64,000 nt of DNA from Aquatica leii. Taxonomy: Eukaryota; Arthropoda; Insecta; Coleoptera; Lampyridae. Position numbers and translations under genes: made by a program. The DNA lies in contig CM069434.1 in assembly GCA_035610365.1 (NCBI GenBank), positions 102,970,806 to 103,034,805 of the forward strand, read 5' to 3'. Positions 34,936 through 46,071 of this stretch are shown here, piece by piece. The number at the start of each line of letters is the position of its first letter. Position 1 is the stretch's first letter. Below the pieces are notes generated by a model. That model saw only the letters and a program-made list of their open reading frames with translations, was not told where the DNA came from and ran no database searches.

Positions 34936-37529
34936 TGTCGTAGTCATAATGCAAAATTAGGCTTTTTGTAAAATGTCTAGGGATTTTATAAAAAGACGGC
35001 AAAACGCGAACCAACGATGCAATTTTCGTTATGACTACACCAATTCAGGCAAATTGATAATATGCCGGCAAAACGTAAACAGAAGAATGTATCTCTCGTT
35101 CTGACTGATTATTTTCAGGCATTTTATAATCTGCCAAAAGCGATGTAGTCAAAACGCACAATGTTGCTTTCCCGCTTCAGTTCGCGCCAACCAGTTGCAC
35201 CGAACATAACCTAAAACGTGAAATGTGCCCGTTGTTTTGCTGTTTTTAATTTTAAAGTGCACTTAAATACATTAAAAGGAACGTTAACCGCAAGGACATA
35301 ACAATCAACAATGACAAAGGAGATTTGAAATTCCAATTTAACGAACAGTTACAAAATTTTTATAGTGAAAGAGTGGAAAAAGATGTAATTAAAAAGCCTT
35401 GGACTGCTGATAGAGTTAAAAAAGTTATTGAAGACATCAAGAGTGGTAAATTAGCTGTTTCAACAGGTAACAAAAAAAGGAATAAGCAGTACCAGTCCAT
35501 AAAGAAATACGACGTTTTCAATATCGGTATTAAAGAGCATCTTGTGGTTAAACGAAACTCTCTTGACCAACCCATTGTTTTTTTTTTGACGTGTTGTTAG
35601 AATTGTTATCGAATTACAAGGCATGGTGGGAGGGATAAAATGCTATTTGCCTTAAAACATAAATACAACATTCCTAAAAGAGCGGAAAAAATTTTCATTT
35701 CACTATGCAAAGGGTGTCAACTTAAGAAATCGCAACCCCACAAAGGATTAGTGGTACGTCCAATTCTTTCTAAATATTTTATTGTTTTCGGGCAAATAAA
35801 TTTGTTAGATTTTCAATCTGCTCCTGATGGAAATTATAAATGGCTTCTTAACTACCAGGATCATGCTACAAAATTTTTGCATCTTCGCCCTTTACATAGC
35901 AAACGTGCAGTGGAAGTGGCTATAGAGTTGGTGAAAATATTTTTGGATTTTGGAGCACCGCACATATTGCAAAGTGACAACGGCCGGGAATTTACTGCTT
36001 TGGTAATAGAAGAAATTGTCAGCTGCTGGCCAGATTGCAAAATTGTTCACGGCAGGCCACGTCACCCTGAAAGCCAGGGTAGTGTGGAGAGAAGTAACCA
36101 AGATGTTGAGAACATGCTTCGATCTTGAATGTCCAATAACTCTTCTACAAATTGGTCCCTTGGCTGCTATTTTGTACAGTGGCAGAAGAATTCCTCGAAA
36201 CATCGCATTATTGGAAGGACTCCGTACCGTGCATTATTTGGAGCTGACCCAAAAGTTGCATTAAAATCAACAAACCTTCCAAACTCTGTAATTAAAGTGA
36301 ATGTTAATGATACTTTCAGTGATATTATTATGTATTGTTGTGCGTGCAGTGACAAAATCACAGATACATCTATATTCACATGTGAGATATGTAATGCTAC
36401 AGTGCATTTATATTGTAGTTCAGGATCGTCTTCAAAACCGGAAGTAAGAGTTTGATTTCTTTGTACAACTGAGAACAAAATTGAATATGAAAGACAGAAG
36501 TTTTATTCTGGCCAAAAAAGAGCTGCAGAAAAAATGACTGAGACGTCTAATAAAAAATTTAAGACACTAGAAATCGGATCATATGTTTATTTGGCAGTTC
36601 CGAAGGTAGACCGAGGACCTCTCGATTTAAAGAATCTTACTGAAAAAGTGTTGGACCTGAAAAATGGTCTTTACAAATTAGGTACATCTAAAGGAATTCT
36701 CAAAATTTGGTTTTCCATGCTATTCAAGAAGCCTTAGCTGGTTTTGAAGATGAAGTTCCTAATAAACTAATAACTGTAAGAGAGGCAGTTGCATATCATT
36801 CTTGATTCGGAAGTCAGGGGTTTCAAAAATGTTCATGTAAGGCTAGTAGCAATCAGTGCAATACAAAAAAATGTGCTTGCTTAAAAAATAACAATTTATG
36901 TTCTTCGAAATGTCATAGAAGTTCAACATGCAGTAATAAGTAAACTTAGTACAACAGATCTGTGTTAGTACCTACAATAGAACAAAAATGAAAACTGCTA
37001 TCAAGGTTAAATAAAATGGGCACAGGAGTAAAGGAGAAGAAGTCATTATTTATAAGTGTGGAAGTGGTATAACACGACTTTGACACAACAGTTTTCCACT
37101 GCGCACATAATCTCCAGAGCAGCTTATACTTTTCTTTTGTAATGTACCTACCATAAAAAGTATGTGTGGTATTATATTATTATTTTCCAAAGGATTTGTT
37201 TTTATTTTTTGCTTGTAGGTAAACACCAACATTCTTTGTTATCATTTGATAATTTGATATGTTATTTTACAAAATGCTTACCTAGTAATTTTAATATCTT
37301 TATACTTTGGTTTTGACTACATCGCTTTTGGCAGATTATAAAGTGCCTGAAACAAATCAGTCAGAACGAGAGATACATTTTTCTGCTCACGTTTTGCCGG
37401 CGTTTTATCAATTTGTCTGAATTGGTGTAGTCATAACAAAAATTGCATCGTTGGTTCGCGTTTTGCCGGCTTTTTATAAAATCCCTAGACATTTTACAAA
37501 AACCCTAATTTTGCATTATGCCTACGACA
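34936..37529 (+). mobile_element. Ginger-like (KRBA2-type integrase) DNA transposon, nested in Harbinger
   Basis: Terminal inverted repeats of about 220 bp, 34936-35155 and 37311-37529, begin TGTCGTAG(T/G)CATAATGC and share CTAGGGATTTTATAAAAAG and GCGAACCAACGATGCAATTT. A direct TATA (34932-34935 and 37530-37533) is a 4-bp target duplication. The host Harbinger coding sequence resumes straight after it. Length is 2594 bp. It encodes a retroviral-type integrase, matching the Ginger class of cut-and-paste elements. Confidence 0.9.
35325..36945 (+). pseudogene. KRBA2/Ginger-like integrase-transposase, frameshifted
   Basis: N-terminal frame 35325-35590: NEQLQNFYSERVEKD and a YDVFNIGIKEHLVV block as in KRBA2-like proteins. 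A shifted frame gives a zinc-binding RHGGRDKM ... LCKGCQLKK. The integrase core (35640-36128) reads VRPILSKYF, INLLDFQSAPDG (the usual first Asp appears as Asn), QDHATKFLHLRPL, ILQSDNGREF and GRPRHPESQGSVERSNQD, keeping the second Asp and the Glu. Later frames hold RTPYRALFGADPKV, a PHD-like Cys cluster (CCACSDKI), a YVYLAVPKVDRGPLD block and a Cys-rich tail KCACLKNNNLCSSKCH. At least four breaks make it inactive. Confidence 0.85.
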
Positions 37530-38060
37530 TATACATCATACTGTTTTCAATATGGGAGCATACGGTAAAGAATGTAATTCCTCAGTATTTAAAAAATCAA
37601 CATTTTTTATGCGTTACATTCAGATTCTCTGCATATGCGTGGTCCAATATGCTTACCACAAACAGAAAATCCGGTTCTGCCATATGTTTTAGTTGGCGAT
37701 GAGGCTTTTGGATTAAATAATAAACTGTTACGTCAATTTGGTAGAAACAACTTAACACAGCAACAACGTGTATTTAATTATTATTTATCACCTGTTAGGC
37801 GTTATGTTGAGTGTTGATCTGGCATTTTTAGCAACAAATGTAGAATCTTCCAGCAATCGAAAGACGTACATCCCGACTTTGCCATCGACATTGTAAAAGC
37901 AAGCTGTATTTTGAACAGTTTGTTAAGAACGAGAAATGGTTTTCGTATTGACGATGCGTTAGAAGTTGTAAACTTCATACATACCAAGAGAGCAAAATTT
38001 GCAAAGAACAAAGACTGGGAAGGAAATACGAATGTATTTTACACAATTTTTTAACAGTAA

Positions 38061-38302
38061 TGAAAGTTTTGTATCGTGGCAGTTAAGCAAAATTTAATTA
38101 ATATTGTAAATAGCTATAATGGTGGTAACACGTTGAAATTGATTTAACACCCCGCAAAATTCAAAACAGTTTTGAATAAATTTGCGGAATAAAACCACAA
38201 CGTAATATACATTGTGGATAAAGCAATGTCAATGTGTGTGTCAATGCAATTGTGGAAATTACATTACAGTGTATCTCCTACTGCTGATGAGCCCCTGCCA
38301 AT
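38061..38302. other. Right flank of Harbinger, end not resolved
   Basis: After the transposase stop there is AT-rich sequence with a palindrome-like pair TTCAAAACAGTTTTGAA near 38160. The Harbinger TIR could lie here but I could not match it to a left end. Confidence 0.3.
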
Positions 38303-39786
38303 ATCTATCCAAATTGTACCCTAAAATTAAAAATTTTTTTACGCCGCATTTTTCATTTATGTATTTATGTGTCTTCTGCTTAAGTTTTAAATGAATCTTA
38401 TAACCCTTAATTAAACAAAATTCTAATTGTTCTTTATAATTAAATAAGTTTCATTGATAGCTATAATAAATTTAAACTGCATGCCCAACTATGAAATTGC
38501 TGTTTTAATTAGCCTAAAATTTTTAATATATCCGGATTAAATTAAAGTCAACATTCCGATTTTTTTTGTAAACGAATATCATCATTAGAACGTAATTAGT
38601 AATTGAATAATTGCAATCTTAATTTCCATTACAAACTCTCAACGTTTATTCGTAGTTTGCATTTTTTTGTGCTTTGTTTACATCGTTTGTTATTTTTTTA
38701 AATTTGAATATAAGTAAAATGACAAAATTTGAAAAATAGAACTTTTATTAAATAATTGGTGTATGATTTTACATATTATAAAAAAATGTTTTCAATACAT
38801 TGTTATTTGTATTCTTTACTAAACCATTCTATGATCATCTTTTTCTCGAACCCAGAACGGGTTTATGGGCCGCACACGAGTAACATGATTTTTTTAAATT
38901 TTTGCACTTTGAATAATTTTTTAATTATTTTTTCTTAAATTTTTATTTATAATTATACCTCAAAGTACGCAATAGCAAACAAAAATGATTGGGCCAATGG
39001 AAAAGTATAAATTTTTTTACTTGGGGTTAAAAATGTTCAATAAAAATTCAAAAACATGCTAAAAAAATGCCAAAATTTTAATTGTTGTCCCATACTATTA
39101 AAAAAAAAATTATGTGTCGCAATAGTTGCCCCATCAAATTTCGAGGTAATGCAGAAATTTTAAGTAGACGGGGCAAACCCCCGCTTTAAAAAAACGTCGT
39201 GTAAAAATAAGATGAGAAAATGCAAATAGCCCAAAATAAAGAAATAATATAGCATTTTGCTTTAAACAATAAATAATAATAAAACAAGGACAATAACTCA
39301 TCAACAAATATAATAATACAAAAAGGTATAACTATTTCACCAAATAATTACTAAACAACAATTTATAATGTTTAAACTCTTTTTAAATTTATATTATTAT
39401 ATACTTTTTTCCTTTACTTTTATTCATTATTTTGCTTTTTTTGACAATGTTAATAAATCTACATAGGGTGCAAAACATTACATTTGGCAAACTTAATGAA
39501 TTTTGGAATCATTTGGATTTGATTCATTTCATCTCAATTATTTTGAAAATTTTAGGATTGTTGATTATAAAACTAGTATAATTACCTATTAAACAAAAAT
39601 TTATAAATGTTTTCCTACTTTTATTACTAGTACTTAAAACCAAAATCAAAAATTGAATTAAAATTTGAGAATAAGGAATACCCCTCGTTCTCCTGGAGCG
39701 TATTCCATACCTTCAATGCTCCCTTCTACTCAAGGCTCCGCAAAGTTTAGGGCCGCCATTGATAAGTAGGGTATACAAGGGGTTAC

Positions 39787-40020
39787 TTAAAATTCATTCT
39801 GTAATGTATAATATTTAGCGTTCTTTTGTGTGTCAATTTTGTGCAAAATGCCACGTCTTCTTGAACAAGCAGAGTTATTACTAAAAACTAGAGGGAAGAT
39901 TATTGCTTTACGAGAATGTAGATTTTTTATCTGAGTAATCTCTGCACGTATGGGTTTATCGGTAAGATAATTTTTTATTTTGCGTTTGTTAATATTCGTT
40001 AATATTAGCAGTCTTTTCAA
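39787..40020 (-). CDS. Short frame antisense to the transposase, copy 2
   Basis: The 77-codon relative of 16215-16457, with KNYLTDKPIRAEIT, HSRKAIIFPLV, RRRGILHKIDT and KYYTLQNEF at the C-terminus and the stop in the same position. It has no recognised family. Its maintenance in both copies is suggestive but weak evidence of coding. Confidence 0.3.
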   Translation of the reverse strand: MKRLLILTNINKRKIKNYLTDKPIRAEITQIKNLHSRKAIIFPLVFSNNSACSRRRGILHKIDTQKNAKYYTLQNEF

Positions 40021-40193
40021 TTTTAAGCATAGATATACATCTATTTTATAGGTATGCTAATGTTGTTTTTAAGTTAATGGATGATATGATGTATAAATCA
40101 GGTTGCACAATTATTCGCCTACATCACAGGAACTTGTTTATAATAAAATTATAAAATTTTCAGTTTAGATAGTAATTGGGTATCAAGTTTTTT

Positions 40194-40652
40194 ACGTTTC
40201 TCGAGTTAGCAATACAAAGTTAGCAAAACCAAATAAAATATAATTAGGAAATTGTTACTAATTTCTTGCAAAAGAAAATACTTGTAACTTTTTTATTTTT
40301 CTGATTATGCGTTCAACTTGGGACAAGTAAGTAATACACCATTTTAAGCAGTGTTTTTCAATGAATTGGTATTTGGTTTAAAATGTGTGTTAAATTTGTA
40401 GCTAAATTGTTGTTAATTAACTGCAAAAGAAAAAAACTGATAGCTTTATTATTATTCTACACACATTTTAAACAAGAAATAGATTCATTAAAGCACTGTT
40501 TTGAGTGGTGTACTGTTAATTTGTCTCAAGTTAGCAGAAAAACGCATAACTAAAAAAGTAAGAATGTTACAATTTTTTTTCTTTCGCAACAAATTCCTAA
40601 CTATATTTTATTTGATTTTTCTAACTTTGTACTGTTAATTTGAAAGGCGTAA
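40194..40652. repeat. Internal foldback inside Tc1-like copy 2
   Basis: Inverted arms of about 200 bp, the counterpart of 15636-16084. Both contain GAGTTAGCAATACAAAGTTA or close relatives at the outer edges and TTAATTAAC near the centre. Confidence 0.7.
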
Positions 40653-40751
40653 CTTTTTCACTTAAATTAATAACATTACTTTATCAGTACCTTTCAGTAA
40701 ACGTAAACTTTTTTGCACAGTTTTAATTAACTATTATTTATTTTATTAGAA

Positions 40752-41545
40752 ATGTGTGGTTCATTAGAACCCAAAGAACATGGCGCGGAAAATGATCGTC
40801 CTTTGCAGACCGCTTATAGAAGTGGAATACTATCTCTCTTATCCAGAGTTGAAAAAGACAACATTATGCAAGATGCTCCATTTACAACTTCCGCCACCAT
40901 TCGCGAAAGACTACAGCTACAATGCAGTTTGCAAACAATAACGAATACTTTGAAAGCTGAAGGAATAAGCTGCTATCGACATGTACAGAAACCTGTAATA
41001 ACTGAAGAAAATGCTTACTGGAGATTGCAGTTCTCGGAAGAACATTATATTTAAATTGGAGAGGTGTTGTTTTGTCAAATGAAAAAAACCTTCTGCACTT
41101 CCTAAGATAGTAAAAAAGTTCTTTGGAGGCCACGTAATTCTAGATATAAGTTAAAACATGTGCAATCCAACAAAAAAAGTAGAAGAATTAGTGCTGCTTA
41201 TTGGAGATGAGTGATGCTGGCCAAGGGAAATTAACACGTGTTAATGAACGTTTAACTGCTTAAGCTTACGTTATGTTGCTCTCCGTACGAGCAGTTTATC
41301 CCGAAAGACCAATTCAGTTTGTGCAGGACAATTTTTTTATACATATGGCATACGGTTCTTACAACATCCAAGAGTGGAAAGAATCCGTTGGCCACCTAAG
41401 TCACCGCATTTGAACTTGCATCGCCATATTAATACAGTGTGGGAACGATTAAGAAGAGCTAATGTATGTGCCAATTTAATCAATTCGGTGCCAAACCGTC
41501 TATGGAAGTGTATAACCAATAATGGATATTACACACATTATTAGT
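40752..41545 (+). pseudogene. Tc1/Tc3-like transposase, catalytically dead
   Basis: The N-terminus (40752-41054) has the paired helix-turn-helix region with RSGILSLLSR and FTTSATIRERL. Downstream pieces are shifted by indels. The first catalytic motif is VVLSNEKTF, where Asp is replaced by Asn. The second is QFVQDNFFIH, with Asp kept. The third is SPHLNLHRHINTVWERLRR, where the usual SPDLNPIE has lost its Asp and the acidic end. Three frames are needed to read it. Confidence 0.85.
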
Positions 41546-42128
41546 ATGTAAAATACAAACATTTAAATAAAATATTAAATAGTTTTTTAGCGTTCTGCAT
41601 AAGAAATTAGACTTAATTTTATGGAGATTTATGTATCTTTTAATTTTTTATACAGATAACTTAAATGGGAATTAATGGGAATTAATGGGAATTTATACCG
41701 TTGTTTGACCACTAATTACGTTTTAATGGTGATAATATTTTCTTTGCAAATCAGAATGTTGACTTTAATTTAATCCGGATATATTAAGACTCATAGGCTA
41801 ATTAGTACAGTAGTTTTACATTTAGCCATACAGTTTATCATTATTCGAGCTATATGTGGAACTTATTTTATTAAAAATAACAATTCAAATTTTTTAATTA
41901 TTTAAACAGGGAACATAAATAAGTAGAAAACTCGGCGAAGAAGAATTTAAAACTTAAGGGTACAATTTAGATAGATTCTTTGAACGCTTGAAACGGTGTT
42001 TATAAAAAATGGTTAGTAACCTCGTAATATCGTTGCAAATAATGTTTATAATGCCAATGTTGACAAATTTAACTAGTCGATCTGTTATAACGTAAGTATA
42101 GTTGCCTATCTTGCAGGTCGCGCTTAAA

Positions 42129-43540
42129 ATTGTCTAAAAACTTTTTAGAGGCAGTGTACCTATAATTTTCGGTTTTTAGCCGGTCGGGGGATTGACCGTT
42201 CGTGTGCAAAGGCCCTAACATTGTACCGGATCCGTCACATACGTAGTGAACGTGTTAAACAAAATTTGCACTGTGGTAAATACAATCAATTTTTAGCGTT
42301 ACCAACTGTCTGAATTTACTTGCATACTGCTAACGCTTGAACGTTGTTCATACTGATTTCACCAAGCAATACTAGGATACCAAGGGTTCTAGCTTCAAAA
42401 ATCAATTGTAGCACTGTGCACAGAATCGTAAAAAATTTTCTAAAAAACAGGCTAAAAATCAAAAACCGTGGAGATTTGACAAAAATTATCACTTCAATTG
42501 ACAAATTGATAAAATTTTACCAGCATTAACCATCTCATTAGTTTTGTATTATCTATTGATATTTTATTCATTTACAAAATGTACAATAATTTCTTAAAGT
42601 ATTTTCTTTATCTTCAACATTTGTTAATTGCGCCTTAAAAACAATAATAAAACACATTGGATGGTTATTAGCGGTTAGGAATTTCTTATAACCAATCAAA
42701 TGTCATTACCGTACAGAATAATGAATTTTGGAAGCAGAACTTTGATTTGTACAAATATTCATTGCACCATAATTATAAAATAAATTATTTAGACTTCTCT
42801 GGATGTTATGGCACCAAAGAAAGGATACGAAAAAAATTGAAGTAGTACGCAGTACAATTAGTTTTCAAACAGTGCACGTGTGATTAAATAAATAACCATT
42901 GAGCGTTTGATTATGTGAAAACTAATCGTACTTATATTTCTTACATAATGCTGAAAATCGACAAGACACGAACAACTGAATTAATAAAATATTTGACCTT
43001 CCCCTTCTTTTCTTTGGAAAACTTTCTCAAAACTCTTCTTGACTGTGTAACGGTAGACCATCTATTACAAATGAATCTATTTTATGAAGTCACAGTACAA
43101 TTTGTCAATAAGGATTCAACATTGGTCATTGATTTTGTGTTAGCAAATAAAAACCTCACTAAAAACACGTCCAAGATCACAAAATCCTACGAAGAAAGTA
43201 AAAAGAATAGGTTCAAGCTAATGAAAACAATGTAACAGCGGGTTTTGTTTATCCCAATTTTTGTAAGCTCTCCATTTTGTAAATATGAATGACAATAAAT
43301 GATTAATAAAAAAACAACAGCTACTTTAAAGTAACAAAGTCAACTTCAAGAAACAATAATACTAATAAAGAGGCATTGTTGAATGCTCTTGAGAAGCTGT
43401 CAATGAAGTAGCTGTTTAAGGGTGGTAAAAAACTTTATAAGTGGTTCTTAAGTAGCTGAGCAATTTTATATTGGTACTTAAGCTCTAAAGAAGCTTCTTA
43501 AGTTGCCAATTAGCTACTTAAGCCAATATCACTTCCTAAC
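42129..43540. other. Spacer, nothing firmly recognised
   Basis: A 106-codon frame at 42915-43235 (+) has no family match I can name. Around 43440-43520 there are four copies of (G)TACTTAAG- or TTCTTAAG-like palindromes near AGCT, forming a small cluster of unknown meaning. Confidence 0.35.
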
Positions 43541-43545
43541 AGCCA

Positions 43546-43809
43546 TTGAGTAGCCTAAAGTTCCACAATAAATTAGCGTTTTGCTCACTGGGATGTTGGA
43601 GGTCGTCTTCTGAGGAACAGGCGTTCAAGTGTTGGTTTGTAGTTACCAACCAAGAAGAATATCAGGCCAGGGAAAGTCCATTGACTGGTACTTTTATGGT
43701 CAAAGGAATTGCGGAAATGGAAAAAGCTGCCGCTATCGCCACGATCCTTTTTACCGGTGTCGCATCCAGTCTCCTGTTCTGGGACAGAACAGTCCTAAGA
43801 TGGGGGCAG
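43546..43809 (+). pseudogene. Fragment with CCCH-like zinc-finger residues beside a Gypsy LTR
   Basis: One frame (43629-43931) contains WYFYGQRNCGNGKSCRYRHD, which looks like a CCCH finger (C-x5-C-x3-H kept) whose first Cys is Trp. It runs directly into the LTR at 43810 with GGGGGCAG, a plausible polypurine tract. It may be the 3' end of the element's own internal region or a captured host fragment. I cannot tell. Confidence 0.3.
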
Positions 43810-44286
43810 TGAAACGTTCGAGAAGTTATTCGCAAATTCAAGAGCCTTCTCGAATTTGTTATCCATCTTCTAGAACGTATATCGAAAGATATGAAACACT
43901 CGAGAATGATTTTCAAAATGTGTATATATAGCTAAGAAACAAATCGTAGGTCAGTTATTGCCGTAACGCGAATACAGCAGTGTTAAAAGGATTATTCAAG
44001 TTGAAATAAATAAGTCGTTAGCGCGTGTGTGTACATAAACATACAGAGAATAATCTTGTACGTGATTTTAGTGTAAACAAGTGTGTAAAGCTATCCGCGG
44101 ACTTTATCTTATCTTAATTAGTGTAAGTGTTTTTATTAAATATTATTAGATATAATTAGTTCGGTTAATTTACAAGTATACATATTTCTAGTATAAGTAA
44201 CAATATTTTTAGTAGTTTAAATAAATTAGTTTTAATAATAAAATTCGCTACAATATATATTTAAAAAAACCCAGTGTCACGTAACA
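43810..44286 (+). repeat. Gypsy LTR, probably solo
   Basis: Begins TGAAACGTTCGAGAAG and ends CACGTAACA, so its ends are short inverted repeats of each other. A TATA box (TGTATATATAGC) is at about 43919, and a GTTAGCGCGTGTGTG block parallels the LTR at 21615. No primer-binding site or pol sequence follows. Confidence 0.65.
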
Positions 44287-44879
44287 TTTTAGTTTTGTAA
44301 ATTACAATTTTTTCATTAATTTTATGCATTTTCGTAGTACTTCTTCAAATATACTCTATTTATCATTTTTATTATCTAGATTATTTCATATTACCTAACG
44401 GAAAAAAAATTTAACTGTAGAATCATCTATTTCAAGCACTGCATAGGATATATGTATACTCGCGTAATCACGAAAGAAGAGCACTAGGTCATAAAAATCA
44501 TGCGTATGGTTTATTATGAAAAACAATCAAATCAAAGTGTTGCAATAATAATGAAATTCATACAATGCAATAACATATTATAATGAACAGTCACAGTCTA
44601 CATATCAAAGTACTTTTGGAAACGTTTGATAATATTGAACCTCGGACCAACAAAATTTCGTTTTAATTTCAACAAAATTATTATGGTTATGATTATATAC
44701 AAAACACACAATTGTAAAACTTAAGACCTGTTACAATAAAAGAAAAAAGCATAACTTCATTTATATTTTATTGAAATGAATAAAATTTCAATTTTTGAAT
44801 GCAACCATTCCGTTGCAGTTTTAACAATCGAACAATTTTTTTCCCAAAACTTATTTGACACAAATTAATCACTTTCACT

Positions 44880-45590
44880 GTCACTATCTCAATCGAAACA
44901 TGTACATATAATCAGTTCATACACTGTAATATCCAGAGCTTTTTCACGTTCACACCAATTTGTAATAACGGTTTCTGTATGACGAATACCGTTTGCCCAA
45001 AGTTCATCGGAACAGTTTCTTAAAGCTTCTGCCCACATTGCTAACACATTGTGATCTTGATATCCATCTCTTCATATGTGCTTATTATAGTAGGTTACAG
45101 CATGTGTCCATTAATTCTATTGTGTTAAATTCACAATTATATGGTAGTAACCTCAATATATCATGACTATTTCTTCGAATTAGTTCGTCTACTTCATATC
45201 GTTTCTCTTTCTGGATGTTTTTTGTTAAGGCAAGTAATTCGGCTTTAAACAATGTTGAATCATATTTTATATTATGATTTGTAAGCCAAGCAGCAATATC
45301 ACTCTTCTTCCAGGCTGAAGTTGGAAATTTTTTAATTAATGTAGATTGATATGGGGCATATTGTCCCTAATAATTAACGATCGCTTTTTTAAATTACACA
45401 ATAAGTCATTTCTTAAATCATTCGGCATTCATTTCATCGCGATAACTTTCTTTTTGCGATTTGGAAGCAAATACTAATGACGCATTATTTGTAAACATCT
45501 TTTTTGAACCTGCATCTGTGACGATAAATCTTTTGCCATCATATCCCTCCCGAGGGATATTTTCTTACACTTTGTACGTTATTATCTTGC
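44880..45590 (-). pseudogene. IS630/Tc1-like transposase catalytic half, degenerate
   Basis: The - strand reads GKRFIVTDAGSKKMF, ASLVFASKSQKESYRDEM, then DNMPH, PTSAWKKSDIAAWLTNHNIK, EVDELIRRNSHDILRLLPYN and CEFNTIELM, where the family has CEFNPIELIW with the last catalytic Glu. A further block, MWAEALRNCSDELW, is in another frame. The family is the DDE_3-type transposase common in insects. Frames are broken and the N-terminal DNA-binding part is missing. Confidence 0.75.
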
Positions 45591-46071
45591 CATGATTTTC
45601 CAGGATTTCCTTTTGAATAAATCCAAATGTGAGTTTATATTTGTTTGATCCAAACACTTTAATTATCTAATTATTAATAGAGTTTCTGAGTTTGATTGTA
45701 AAAATTACATTGTTTTAACTATGCCACTGTTTAATGTTTGATTGTAGCTACGCCACTGTCTACCAAATTTATTTATAATGAAAATCTTTTTTAATAATAA
45801 CTGTCGTGTCGCAGTGTAATAAATTTTAATAACACTAGTATTTGTATAATTAGTATAATGCTATTCAGTGAAAGCATTTTAAATTTATTTTTAAAATTTG
45901 CGCGCATTTTAGCCCAATCACAGTTCGTGTAAAAGTTAATCACAAACAAGGTTCACAAATACAAATTCTCAATCTCCCATCCCTTCCATAAGTTCGACCA
46001 TTTCAATTCGATTGCCATTTTCAAACAGTTCAAAGGGTTCTCTTTAAAGGTTTATTTAAAGATTTTTAGAA

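Larger units (their letters stand above)
33685..38060 (+). pseudogene. Harbinger (HARBI1-like) transposase, split by a Ginger-like insertion
   Basis: Exon 1 (about 33690-33903) reads RKLWIHT..., GAFYTLFEIL and ends PAAEMIAVTIR with a frameshift inside. A GTAAG donor follows and the frame resumes at 34625 with YLASGMTFTDVHYAYR, so the intron is 33904-34624. Then come RQTVRYVCKKNW, NCFGAIDGNHIRI with the first catalytic Asp, and YNYKHIFSVVLLAVM up to 34931. An integrase transposon sits at 34936-37529. Beyond it the protein continues with GAYGKECNSSVF, LPYVLVGDEAFGLNNKLLRQ, NYYLSPVRRYVE and a VKASCILNSLLR block. Several stops confirm inactivity. TIRs were not found. Confidence 0.85.
38303..42128 (+). 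mobile_element. Tc1-like element with about 420-bp TIR, copy 2 (nearly full length)
   Basis: The left TIR (38303-38610) is an inverted copy of the right TIR (41710-42128); the left one lacks its outer 110 bp or so. Between them lie an antisense short frame (39787-40020), a foldback (40194-40652) and a decayed transposase (40752-41545). At about 3.8 kb it is more than twice the usual Tc1 size. An inverted, truncated sister copy is at 15160-17957. The right end GCAGGTCGCGCTTAAAA has a TA at the boundary. Confidence 0.8.

Noticed and set aside
42915..43235. 106-codon frame
   Set aside because: No recognisable motif; AT-rich and isolated. Kept only as a note.
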